DNA from: Streptomyces sp. NBC_00490
GTDB taxonomy: Bacteria > Actinomycetota > Actinomycetes > Streptomycetales > Streptomycetaceae
Reading direction: 5' to 3'
Length of the DNA stretch: 64,000 nucleotides
Assembly: GCF_036013645.1 (NCBI RefSeq)
Contig: NZ_CP107869.1
Span: forward strand, 4,898,001 to 4,962,000
The notes beneath the pieces were generated by a model. That model saw only the letters and a program-made list of their open reading frames with translations. It was not told the origin of the DNA and made no database searches. A program made the position numbers and the translations under genes. Shown here in pieces: positions 43,762-51,683 of this stretch; the stretch's first letter is position 1; each line of letters starts with the position of its first letter.

Positions 43762-43794
43762 GGGGTACGCCTCGGCACAGGGGTACGCCTCGGC
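43759..43794. repeat. Perfect tandem repeat of 18 bases, two copies
   Basis: ACAGGGGTACGCCTCGGC occurs twice end to end (43759-43776 and 43777-43794), adjoining the sigma-factor promoter and directly after the stop of arfB. It could be a slipped duplication or a paired binding site. Confidence 0.9.
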
Positions 43795-43805
43795 GCGCGC
43801 CGGCC

Positions 43806-44234
43806 CTAACCCCAGTCGCGGCCCGTCCTGCCCCGCTTCGTCTCCGCCCGCTGCTTCTTCTCGCGCAGGCGGCGTTCGTTGATGCCGCGCGGGATGCGGG
43901 TTGCCCTGCGGGGCTTGGGGGGCGGGGCGGTGGCCTCGGCCAGGAGGGCGGCCAGGCGTACGGCGGCGGTCTCGCGGTTGCGCCACTGGGAGCGGTGCTC
44001 GGAGGAGCGGACCGTGACGACGCCGTCGACGAGGCGGCCGGCCAGGCGTTCCAGGGCCCGCTGCTTCCACACCTCGGGCAGGGACTCCGTCTTGGCCAGG
44101 TCGAAGCGGAGCTCCACCTGCGAGTCGCTGGTGTTGACGTGCTGGCCGCCCGGTCCGGACGACCGCGAGAAACGCCACATGAGCTCGGCCTCGGGAAGGG
44201 AGACGGAGCCGCGGATGACGTGAGGACCGGACAT
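43806..44234 (-). CDS. arfB: Peptidyl-tRNA hydrolase ArfB (ribosome rescue)
   Basis: A 142-residue class-I release factor-like hydrolase. The catalytic GGQ is at residues 29-31 in SSGPGGQHVNTSDSQ, and the C-terminal basic tail (KKQRAETKRGRTGRDWG) fits the part that enters the mRNA channel. It should free stalled ribosomes lacking a stop codon. The ATG at 44234 is chosen. It lies alone on the minus strand, diverging from terD. Confidence 0.9.
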   Translation of the reverse strand: MSGPHVIRGSVSLPEAELMWRFSRSSGPGGQHVNTSDSQVELRFDLAKTESLPEVWKQRALERLAGRLVDGVVTVRSSEHRSQWRNRETAAVRLAALLAEATAPPPKPRRATRIPRGINERRLREKKQRAETKRGRTGRDWG

Positions 44235-44336
44235 GCCCCCTATGGTCGCGCGGCTGACCCGCACACGTCACGCGAATATCCCCGTCTCTGTGCTCGCGCC
44301 CCTCACTCCCGCTTGGTAAAGAAAGTAAAGGGAGGC

Positions 44337-44366
44337 GGAACCTTTGGTGCCCCTCTCCGCGTTCTT
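44337..44366 (+). promoter_or_regulatory. Candidate ECF-type promoter before terD
   Basis: GGAACC (44337-44342), 18 bases, GTTCTT (44361-44366), resembling a stress-sigma pattern (GGAA...GTT), about 65 bases before the terD start. The sigma factor is not identified and the match is weak. Confidence 0.35.
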
Positions 44367-44431
44367 GGGGGTAGATGTAGCTTCAAGCCCGTACTGCCTG
44401 TGCAATGCATAACGAGGGAAGGATCCCAACC

Positions 44432-45007
44432 ATGGCTGTAAGCCTGTCCAAGGGTGGCAACGTCTCGCTCAGCAAGGAGGCTCCGGGCCTGACTGCCGTC
44501 ACCGTGGGCCTGGGCTGGGATGTCCGCACCACCACCGGCACGGAGTTCGACCTCGACGCCTCCGCGATCGCGGTCAACCCGACGGGCAAGGTCTACTCCG
44601 ACGGCCACTTCGTCTTCTTCAACAACAAGCAGACGCCGGACCAGACCATCGTCCACACCGGTGACAACCGCACCGGCGAGGGCGCGGGCGACGACGAGGC
44701 GATCAACGTCAACCTGGCGGGCCTCCCGGCCGACGTCGACAAGATCGTCTTCCCGGTCTCGATCTACGACGCCGAGAACCGCTCGCAGAACTTCGGCCAG
44801 GTCCGCAACGCGTACATCCGCATCGTCAACCAGGCCGGCGGCGCCGAGATCGCGCGCTACGACCTGTCCGAGGACGCGGCCACCGAGACCGCCATGGTCT
44901 TCGGCGAGCTGTACCGCAACGGCGCCGAGTGGAAGTTCCGCGCCGTCGGCCAGGGCTACGCCTCGGGCCTCGCGGGCATCGCGTCGGACTTCGGCGTGTC
45001 CGTCTGA
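44432..45007 (+). CDS. terD: TerD-family stress protein
   Basis: A 191-residue TerD-fold calcium-binding protein: [20 protein letters not shown], then [10 protein letters not shown] and [20 protein letters not shown]. The two acidic calcium-binding stretches are present. In streptomycetes such proteins affect tellurite or stress tolerance and development. The ATG at 44432 follows GGAAGGA at nine bases. Other ter genes are not in the window; a terminator directly follows. Confidence 0.92.
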   Translation: MAVSLSKGGNVSLSKEAPGLTAVTVGLGWDVRTTTGTEFDLDASAIAVNPTGKVYSDGHFVFFNNKQTPDQTIVHTGDNRTGEGAGDDEAINVNLAGLPADVDKIVFPVSIYDAENRSQNFGQVRNAYIRIVNQAGGAEIARYDLSEDAATETAMVFGELYRNGAEWKFRAVGQGYASGLAGIASDFGVSV

Positions 45008-45036
45008 CGTCTCACGGACACAGGCACACCACGCAC

Positions 45037-45074
45037 CGCAGGAACCCCCGGCTTCACGGCCGGGGGTTCCTGCG
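45037..45074 (+). terminator. Terminator after terD
   Basis: A perfect 15-base stem CGCAGGAACCCCCGG (45037-45051) with 45060-45074, loop of about 8, no T-run. It ends the terD transcript. Confidence 0.9.
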
Positions 45075-45168
45075 TCGTGAGGGCCCTTGCAATGCGCGTG
45101 GCCGGGGTGCGTCGCGAGGTGTGCGGTGACGAGGCTGCGCATGACGTGTGCGCGATACGTTGCCCCGC

Positions 45169-46128
45169 ATGATCCTCGCCCCCGTCCCCCTCACCCCCGA
45201 CCACGACATCCCGGCCCCCGTCCTCACCGAACTCACCGCGCTCTACGCCGCCAACCGTGAGTTCCACGCGCTCAGCGGGGACTTCCCGGACCCGGACGAC
45301 GTGCGCCCGGAGCAGGTGGCGGCAGCGCTGGCCGACGACCTCGCGGAGCCGGACGCCGAGGTGCTGCTCGCACGCAGCGAGGGGCGGCTCGTCGGGGTCG
45401 TGATCACCCTCGCCCACCATCCCGACCCGGCCGACCCTGACCCCTGGATCGGCCTGCTGATGGTGGACGCGGGCAGTCAACGCCAGGGGCACGGGCGGCG
45501 GTTGGCGTCCCTCGTCGAGGACCGTTTCCGCACGGCGGGCCGCGGCGCCGTGCGCCTCGCCGTCCTCGACACCAACCCCAGGGCCCTCGCCTTCTGGACC
45601 GCCCTCGGCTACGAGGTGATCGACCACCGCGAGGACCGCGCGCTCGGCCGCCCCTGCGCGGTCCTGCGCAAGCCGCTGCGCATCCCCCGCCGCGCCGCCC
45701 GGGTCGCCGTGCTCGACCCCGAGGGCGCCGTCTTCCTCCTGCGGTACGACAACGTCGAGGTCGGCGTGCACTGGGCCATGCCCGGCGGCGGCCTGGAGCC
45801 GCACGAGAGCCCCGTCGAGGGCGCCCTGCGCGAACTGCGCGAGGAGACCGGCTGGACGGACCTGACGGCGGGCGCGCTGCTGTGCACCTGGGAGCACGAC
45901 TTCACGCACGCCCTGGCCGGCCCCGTCCACCAGCACGAGCACGTCTACGTCACCCACGGCCCGCGCCGCGAACCCACCGGCCCCCACCTCGCCGCCGCCC
46001 ACGCCGAGGACCGCATCCTCACCTGGCGCTGGTGGACCCGGAAGGAACTCAGGTCGGCGACCGAGGCCATGTGGCCGCCGGACCTCGCACGCCGGCTCGA
46101 CGCGTTCGACGCGTTCGACGGGGCATGA
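45169..46128 (+). CDS. GNAT acetyltransferase-NUDIX hydrolase fusion
   Basis: A 319-residue two-domain protein. The N-terminal ~170 residues are GNAT-like with the acetyl-CoA loop RQGHGRRLASLVEDRF. The C-terminal half is a NUDIX hydrolase whose box GGGLEPHESPVEGALRELRE continues EETGWT, so the catalytic acids are complete. Substrates are unknown. The ATG at 45169 is chosen over 45148. Confidence 0.88.
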   Translation: MILAPVPLTPDHDIPAPVLTELTALYAANREFHALSGDFPDPDDVRPEQVAAALADDLAEPDAEVLLARSEGRLVGVVITLAHHPDPADPDPWIGLLMVDAGSQRQGHGRRLASLVEDRFRTAGRGAVRLAVLDTNPRALAFWTALGYEVIDHREDRALGRPCAVLRKPLRIPRRAARVAVLDPEGAVFLLRYDNVEVGVHWAMPGGGLEPHESPVEGALRELREETGWTDLTAGALLCTWEHDFTHALAGPVHQHEHVYVTHGPRREPTGPHLAAAHAEDRILTWRWWTRKELRSATEAMWPPDLARRLDAFDAFDGA

Positions 46129-46152
46129 TCCCGACGGCCCTGACCGGGCGGC

Positions 46153-47553
46153 TCAGCGGTGCTCCGGTTTCCCCTCCCCGTACAGCCACTGCGCCCAGAT
46201 CGCGTCGAAGTCCTCGTCCGGCGCCTGCTTCTGCACATACGCCGTGAAGTCGGCGGTGTCCGCGTTGCCGTGGCGGTGGGCGGCCGTCCAGCCCTGGACG
46301 ATGTCGTAGAAGGTGTCGTCGCCGACGGTCTGCCGGATCTTGTGGATCACCATCGCGGCGCGCTGGTAAATGGGGCCCTCGTCGGAGATGTGCGCGGCGC
46401 CGGCGGGCTTCGCCGGCGGGAAGGACCAGAGGTCCTCGAACCTGTCCTCGCCGTGGTCGTAGAGCGCGTCGAACGTCTCCTGGGCGCTGTCACCGCCCTC
46501 GTCCTCCTCCCACAGCCACTCCGCGTACGTCGCGAACCCCTCGTTGAGCCACATGTCCCGCCAGGATTTCGGCGTCACGGAGTTCCCGAACCACTGGTGC
46601 GCCAGCTCATGGACGAGGAGTTCGGTGTCCGGGGCGCCGGGGAAGAAGGGACGGTTCTGCGTCTCCAGCGCGTACCCGGCGTCGCGCTCGCCGCCGACGA
46701 TCGCGCCGGTGGAGGAGAAGGGGTACGGGCCGAAGTTGTACTCCGCCCACTCCATGACCTCCGGCAGCCGGGCCAGCACCTTCGCGCTCGCCTTCGCCTG
46801 CCCCGGGGTGACGGCCGTGTACACCGGGAGGTCACCGGCGGTGGAGCGGCGCAGGTCGTAGTCGCCGACCGCGAGCGTGGCGACGTGGCTCGCCATGGGC
46901 TCGGTGGTGCGCCAGGTGAAGGTCGTACGGCCCTTGCTGGTCGTCTCGCCGGTCAACTCCCCGTTGGACACGGCCCGCAGGCCCTCCGGCACGGTGACCG
47001 CGATGTCGTACGACGCCTTGTCGCAGGGGTGGTGGCTGCCGGGGAACCACGCCATCGACCCCGTCGGCTCGCCGAGTCCGACCGCGCCGCTCTCCGTGTG
47101 CAGCCAGCCCTCCTCGGAGCCGTCCGGGTCGGTGATCGTCCGCGGGGTGCCGGAGTAGCGGACCCGCACCTCGAACGTCTCCCCCTGATCGAGCTCGTCC
47201 GCCGGGCGTACGGTCAGCTCCTGACCGGCGCGGTTCCAGCGGGCCTTCGCGCCCTCGACCGTGACCTCGTCGACGTCCAGGCCCTTCAGGTCCAGGTCGA
47301 AGGCGGACAGGTCCTGCGTGGCCCGGGCGGTGACGGTGGCCGTGCCGGACAGGTGCTCCGCGTCGGGGTCGTAGGACAGTCGCAGGGCGTAGTGCGTCAC
47401 GTCGTAGCCGCCGTTGCCCGCCTTCGGGAAGTACGGGTCGCGCACACCGGAGCCGCCGGGGGTGCCCTGCACTCCACCGCTGGTGCACGCGGAGAGCGCG
47501 AGGGCGAGCAGGACGGAGGCACAGGCCGGGACAAGGCGCACGGAACGGGACAT
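46153..47553 (-). CDS. M1-family metallopeptidase lipoprotein
   Basis: A 466-residue zinc aminopeptidase-like protein. The signal peptide ends in lipobox LSAC (Cys23), so it is lipid-anchored outside the cell. Zinc ligands are H315 and H319 in HELAHQ, with E316 catalytic and E338 (NEGFA) the third ligand, the HExxH-x18-E pattern of family M1. It lacks the C-terminal arm of the large cytosolic members. The ATG at 47553 is used. It diverges from the gene at 47658. Confidence 0.9.
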   Translation of the reverse strand: MSRSVRLVPACASVLLALALSACTSGGVQGTPGGSGVRDPYFPKAGNGGYDVTHYALRLSYDPDAEHLSGTATVTARATQDLSAFDLDLKGLDVDEVTVEGAKARWNRAGQELTVRPADELDQGETFEVRVRYSGTPRTITDPDGSEEGWLHTESGAVGLGEPTGSMAWFPGSHHPCDKASYDIAVTVPEGLRAVSNGELTGETTSKGRTTFTWRTTEPMASHVATLAVGDYDLRRSTAGDLPVYTAVTPGQAKASAKVLARLPEVMEWAEYNFGPYPFSSTGAIVGGERDAGYALETQNRPFFPGAPDTELLVHELAHQWFGNSVTPKSWRDMWLNEGFATYAEWLWEEDEGGDSAQETFDALYDHGEDRFEDLWSFPPAKPAGAAHISDEGPIYQRAAMVIHKIRQTVGDDTFYDIVQGWTAAHRHGNADTADFTAYVQKQAPDEDFDAIWAQWLYGEGKPEHR

Positions 47554-47657
47554 GACCGTGATCCTAGAGCGGGCGCACCACCACCCCACCGCGGCTCCGG
47601 ACCCGGCACACGGTCACCCCGTCCGGGCTCCCGCCGGGCCGTGACACCATCTCGTAC

Positions 47658-48158
47658 GTGCTCGACATCGGCTACGCCCTCTCCAACCGCTTCCCGGACC
47701 CGCCCCAGACGGACTACCGCCGCGCGGACGTCCACGCGCTGCGTCACGACCTGTTCTGCGGTGACGTCTATCTCGCCGACACCAAGGCGGACCGGGAACT
47801 GTCCACAGCCTGGGGATGGGTGCCGGTGCTCGACTTCGCGTGGGCGCTGTGCGACATCGTGGAACGCCTCGACCGCGACCCGGCCGGCTCCCGGGCCTCC
47901 CGTCCCCAGCACGCGGAACTCGACTTCACCGAGTCCACCGACCGCATGCTCTTCGAGCGCCGCTTCGGCTGGGTCGACATCGAGTCCGACTGGATGCCGG
48001 CCGAGGAACCGCCCCTGACCTTCTCCCACTCCGAACTGCGCCGCGAGGCACGGGACTTCCTCCACGACCTGCTCGCCGACCTGTGCGACCTGCACGACGA
48101 CCTCGCCGAGAACCCGGCGATCTGGACCCTCCAGGCCCGCTTCCCCAGAGTCGACTGA
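47658..48158 (+). CDS. Conserved hypothetical protein
   Basis: A 166-residue acidic, mostly soluble protein starting from a GTG (LDIGYALSNRFPDPPQTDYR). It has a segment rich in Trp and Asp (AWGWVPVLDFAWALCDIVERL) and a later RRFGWVDIESDWM. I recognise no domain; it resembles short immunity-like proteins of unknown function. It converges with the frameshifted gene. Confidence 0.7.
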   Translation: MLDIGYALSNRFPDPPQTDYRRADVHALRHDLFCGDVYLADTKADRELSTAWGWVPVLDFAWALCDIVERLDRDPAGSRASRPQHAELDFTESTDRMLFERRFGWVDIESDWMPAEEPPLTFSHSELRREARDFLHDLLADLCDLHDDLAENPAIWTLQARFPRVD

Positions 48159-48179
48159 CCGCACCCGGCGGCCGGCCCC

Positions 48180-48576
48180 TCAGTCCCCGGCCTCAGCTCC
48201 TCGAGCAGCAGCCCCTCGGGCAGTTCGCCGCGGGCGAGGCCTGTGTACCCCGTGCTCAGCCGCCGACCGTCCAGACCCAGCGTCTCCATCACGTCGTAGT
48301 GCTGGCCCTCCGCGAGGACATACCGCCCGTCCCCGCCACCGCCCACCGGATTGCCGTCCTCGCCGGTCTCGCCGTCCCCAGCAGCCGGCTCAGCGGTCCG
48401 GCCGGCTCGATCACCTCGGTGTCCGGGTCCGGGAACAAGAGCACCGTGTGCCCGGGCCCCGCCGGTATCGCGTATCCCCGCAGCGCCCCGCCGTCCTCCG
48501 ACGTCGCCCCGGCGAGCAGCGGCGCGACCTCGGCGCACGTCCGCGCGACCAGGACATTGCCGTAGAAGGCCCCCAC
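48180..48576 (-). pseudogene. Frameshifted remnant of a gene after the pentapeptide-repeat gene
   Basis: From a GTG at 48576 (VGAFYGNVLVARTC...) one frame reads credibly for about 60 residues through TEVIEPAGPLSRLLG. It then becomes low-complexity and stops. In the next frame, from about 48388 on, a credible protein continues: GRYVLAEGQHYDVMETLGLD, GRRLSTGYTGLARGELPEG and LLLEELRPG. One base inserted or lost near 48390 would explain it. The second frame runs past a natural-looking TGA (48180-48182) only with another shift. The pentapeptide gene's stop lies five bases upstream, so it was an operon partner. A sequencing error is possible. Confidence 0.55.
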
Positions 48577-48580
48577 CCCG

Positions 48581-49267
48581 TCAGTCCTCCACCCTGATCC
48601 CCATCTGAGCCGCCAGCACCGGTGCCAGATCCAGCAGTTGTGCGCTGCTGACGACCGCCCCCGCAAGCCGCTCCACCCCCCGCGCGATGTCGATCTCCAC
48701 CGCCCCCCGCAGATCCACGTCCATGAGCGTCACCCCTGTCAGGTCCGCACGCTTCAGCACGCAGTCCACGAACTCCACCCGCGCCAGCCGGGCCCCGCCG
48801 AAGTCCGGCTCGACGAGGACGCAGCCCTCGAAGACGACGTCCCGCAGGTGCGCCGCCCGCAGGTTCAGATAGTCGATCTTGCCGCCGCGGATCACCACCC
48901 GCTCCAGGACCGCCCCGTGCAACTGCACCCCGCCCAGCCGGGCGTCGACCAGCTCCACGTCCCGCAGGGTCGCCTCCGACAGGTTGGTCCCGACTCCCCG
49001 GACGCCGGTGAGGACCGAGTCCAGCAGGCGCGCGTTGCGCAGCCGTGTCTCGTCCAGCGCGCACCCCGTCAGCGCGCAGTCCATGAAACGGGCGCCCGAG
49101 GCGTCCTGGCCCGCGAAGTCCGCCTCCGTGAACTCCAGCCCGTCATAGTCCCCGTCCGGCTCCAGCCCCCCGCCGTCGTACGCCGCCAGCGGCGGCAACC
49201 GCACCTCCGGCCGCCGCGCACCCTTCACACCGGCACCGCCGGCTCCACCCGCCACTCGCCTCGCCAT
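48581..49267 (-). CDS. Pentapeptide-repeat protein
   Basis: A 228-residue protein with a run of A(D/N)LXX-type repeats: EADFAGQDASGARFMDCALT, DETRLRNARLLDSVL, SEATLRDVELVDARL and GGARLARVEFVDCVLKRADL among others. They should fold into a right-handed beta-helix of the Qnr type. Members can bind gyrase or give no clear function, so the role is open. The N-terminal ~50 residues are not repeat. It is followed at five bases by the frameshifted gene. Confidence 0.85.
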   Translation of the reverse strand: MARRVAGGAGGAGVKGARRPEVRLPPLAAYDGGGLEPDGDYDGLEFTEADFAGQDASGARFMDCALTGCALDETRLRNARLLDSVLTGVRGVGTNLSEATLRDVELVDARLGGVQLHGAVLERVVIRGGKIDYLNLRAAHLRDVVFEGCVLVEPDFGGARLARVEFVDCVLKRADLTGVTLMDVDLRGAVEIDIARGVERLAGAVVSSAQLLDLAPVLAAQMGIRVED

Positions 49268-49466
49268 GCCCCCATGCTGCACCCCACCACTGACAACACC
49301 CCGGGCGAACACCCTGACCTGCGAAGCCTCCCCCGCTGTCACAAAACAGGGCGCCCGGTCCGTCGTACCCACGAAAGAACCCCGAAAGAACCCCGAAAGG
49401 GCGAAGAACCCGAACGAGGAACGGCACGACCGACCAGGCGACCACGACCCGAGGGAGACCCCAGCC

Positions 49467-50627
49467 ATGCACCGCATCACCGTCATCGGCGGCGGCTTCG
49501 CCGGACTCACCGCGGCCGTCACCGCCGCCGAGGCGGGAGCCAAGGTCACCGTCCACGAAGCCCATCACACCCTCGGCGGCCGCGCCCGGACCGCCGAGGG
49601 GCCCTACAAGACGAACGAGGGCCCGCACGCCTTCTACAGCGGCGGCCCGCACTGGTCCTGGCTCAGGCAGCGCGACCTCATCGGCCCGCTCGCGCCGATC
49701 CCGCCCCTGGAAGCGGCCCGGATGCGGCTGAGGCACCACGGCGTCCTGCGCCGCACCCCGCCCTTCGCCATGCTGAAGCTGCTGCGCCGCGCCTCCCGGC
49801 ACGCGCCCGTCGACACCGACTTCCTCACCTGGGCCACCGCGCAGGCCGGCGAGGAGGGCGCCCGCGCCGCCGCCAGCTACTCCGCCGTCGCCCTCTTCCA
49901 CCACGACCCCGGCGCCCTGTCCGCCGCGTTCGTACAGGAACGGCTGCGCCGCGCCACCAAGCTGCCGCCCGAGGCCCACTACCCACGCGGCGGCTGGGCG
50001 AGCGTCATCGACCGCATGGCCGCCCGCGCCTGGAACCTGGGCGTACGGGTGGAGACCCTGTCCCGCGTCGACACCCTCCCGACCGACACCCCCGTCGTCA
50101 TCGCCACCTCCCTGGACGCCGCCCGCCGTCTGCTCGCCGACGACACACTGACCTGGACCAGTGGCCGGACCACTCTCATCGACCTCGCCGTCCGCACCCG
50201 ACGCGGCGACGCCTTCGCCGTCTCCGACCTCGACTCCCCCGGCTGGATCGAACGCTTCACCGCCCAGGACCGCACCCTCGCCCCCGCCGGCGAACAGCTG
50301 ATCCAGGGCCAGATCCCCCTCGCCCCCCACGAGTCGAAGGCAGACGGCATAGCCCGCGCCGAGCAGCTGCTCGACCTCGCCTTCGACGGCTGGCGCGACC
50401 GCGTCACCTGGCGCCGCGAGTCCGTCGCGGCAGGCCGTACCGGCGCCGTCGACCTGCCCGGCACCAGCTGGCGCGACCGCCCCGCCATCGACCGCGGCGA
50501 CGGCGTCTACCTCGTCGGCGACCAGGTCGCCGCCCCCGGTGTGCTGTCCGAGGTGTCCTTCAACAGCGCCCTCACCGCCGTATCGCTGGCACTGGGCCGG
50601 CACACCCTTGACCTCAAGCATGCTTGA
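49467..50627 (+). CDS. FAD-dependent oxidoreductase, amine-oxidase/desaturase-like
   Basis: A 386-residue flavoprotein with an N-terminal dinucleotide-binding motif ITVIGGGFAGLTAAVTAAEAG, an RTAEGPYKTNEGPHAFYSG-like segment and the C-terminal second FAD-contact region GDGVYLVGDQVAAPGVLSEV. It resembles the phytoene-desaturase/amine-oxidase fold, but the substrate is not clear. The ATG at 49467 has GGGAG 11 bases upstream. Upstream, 49370-49400 has a tandem CGAAAGAACCC repeat. Its 3' end overlaps the SoxR box of the next gene. Confidence 0.75.
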   Translation: MHRITVIGGGFAGLTAAVTAAEAGAKVTVHEAHHTLGGRARTAEGPYKTNEGPHAFYSGGPHWSWLRQRDLIGPLAPIPPLEAARMRLRHHGVLRRTPPFAMLKLLRRASRHAPVDTDFLTWATAQAGEEGARAAASYSAVALFHHDPGALSAAFVQERLRRATKLPPEAHYPRGGWASVIDRMAARAWNLGVRVETLSRVDTLPTDTPVVIATSLDAARRLLADDTLTWTSGRTTLIDLAVRTRRGDAFAVSDLDSPGWIERFTAQDRTLAPAGEQLIQGQIPLAPHESKADGIARAEQLLDLAFDGWRDRVTWRRESVAAGRTGAVDLPGTSWRDRPAIDRGDGVYLVGDQVAAPGVLSEVSFNSALTAVSLALGRHTLDLKHA

Positions 50628-50629
50628 GG
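50612..50629 (+). promoter_or_regulatory. SoxR operator
   Basis: CCTCAAGCATGCTTGAGG, a perfect 18-base palindrome of the SoxR type (arms CCTCAAG/CTTGAGG). It lies 69 bases before the ATG of the quinone reductase and overlaps the last codons and stop of the upstream gene. A TTGACC at 50608-50613 could be the -35, with the long spacer common in SoxR promoters. Confidence 0.9.
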
Positions 50630-50697
50630 TTGAAGAGTGAGGTCGACGGCCCGGACCATCACGGCCCGGGCTCCGACAGCCCACAGGGGGACCACCC

Positions 50698-51678
50698 ATG
50701 CACGCCATCCGACTGCACGCCTTCGGCCCGGCCGAGAACCTCGTCCACGAGGAGGTCGAGGCCCCGCTCCCCGGCCCCGGCCAGGTCCGTATCGCCGTCG
50801 AGGCGGCCGGCGTCCACCTCCTGGACACCGCACTGCGCGAGGGCGCACAGGGCCCCCTGCCCGAACCGACGCGGCTGCCCACCATCCCCGGCCGTGAGGT
50901 CGCCGGCGTCATCGAGTCCCTCGGCGACGGCGTCGCCGCCCTCTGGCTCGGCAAGCACGTCGTCGCCCACCTCGGCTTCGCGCCCGGCGGGTACGCCGAA
51001 CTCGCCGTCACCGACGTCGAACGCGTCCACGAGATCCCGGCGAACCTCGACGCCGCCGAGGCCGTCGCCATGATCGGAACAGGCCGCACGACGATGGGGA
51101 TCCTCCAGTTCGCCGACCTCGGCCCCGACTCGGTCGCCGTGATCCCGGCCGCCGCCGGCGGCATCGGCACCCTCCTCGTGCAGTACGCCAAGAACGCCGG
51201 CGCCACCGTCGTCGGCCTGGCCGGCGGCCCGCAAAAAGCGGCCCGCGTCGCGGAGAACGGCGCCGACCTCGCCGTCGACTACAAGGACCCCGCCTGGCCC
51301 GACAAGGTCCGCGCCTTCCTCGGCGGCAGGCCCGCCACCGTCGTCTTCGACGGCGTCGGCGGCGAGATCGCCCGCCACAGCACCGAACTCCTCGGCCCCG
51401 GTGGCAAGCACATCGTCTTCGGCTGGTCCGCGGAAGGCACCCGCGACGGCGGGCCCTACCTGATCGACGGCGTGTCCGAGCAGGTCCTGGGCCCCGCGAT
51501 GATGCGGAAGGCCGGCGGCCCCGACCCCGTCCGCACCCTCGAACTACGCGCCCTCAGCGAGGCCGCCGCAGGCCGCCTCACCCCCGCGATCCACCGCTTC
51601 CCCCTCACCGAGGCAGCCGCCGCACACCGAGCACTGGAAACCCGCGGCACCACGGGAAAGGTCGTCCTCGTGCCCTGA
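50698..51678 (+). CDS. NADPH:quinone reductase-like zinc-type dehydrogenase (SoxR target)
   Basis: A 326-residue medium-chain dehydrogenase/reductase. It has the Rossmann motif AAAGGIGTLLVQYAK and the quinone-reductase-style catalytic domain, without the structural zinc Cys cluster, so it is of the quinone oxidoreductase type. The SoxR box in front places it in the small redox-cycling-compound regulon of Streptomyces, of which an oxidoreductase of this kind is a known member. It probably reduces quinones or similar redox-active compounds. The ATG at 50698 is used. Confidence 0.88.
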   Translation: MHAIRLHAFGPAENLVHEEVEAPLPGPGQVRIAVEAAGVHLLDTALREGAQGPLPEPTRLPTIPGREVAGVIESLGDGVAALWLGKHVVAHLGFAPGGYAELAVTDVERVHEIPANLDAAEAVAMIGTGRTTMGILQFADLGPDSVAVIPAAAGGIGTLLVQYAKNAGATVVGLAGGPQKAARVAENGADLAVDYKDPAWPDKVRAFLGGRPATVVFDGVGGEIARHSTELLGPGGKHIVFGWSAEGTRDGGPYLIDGVSEQVLGPAMMRKAGGPDPVRTLELRALSEAAAGRLTPAIHRFPLTEAAAAHRALETRGTTGKVVLVP

Positions 51679-51683
51679 CGCGC

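Noticed and set aside
44337..44366. Firm assignment of a stress-sigma promoter to terD
   Set aside because: Only GGAA and GTT are shared, spacing is loose; kept as a weak candidate.
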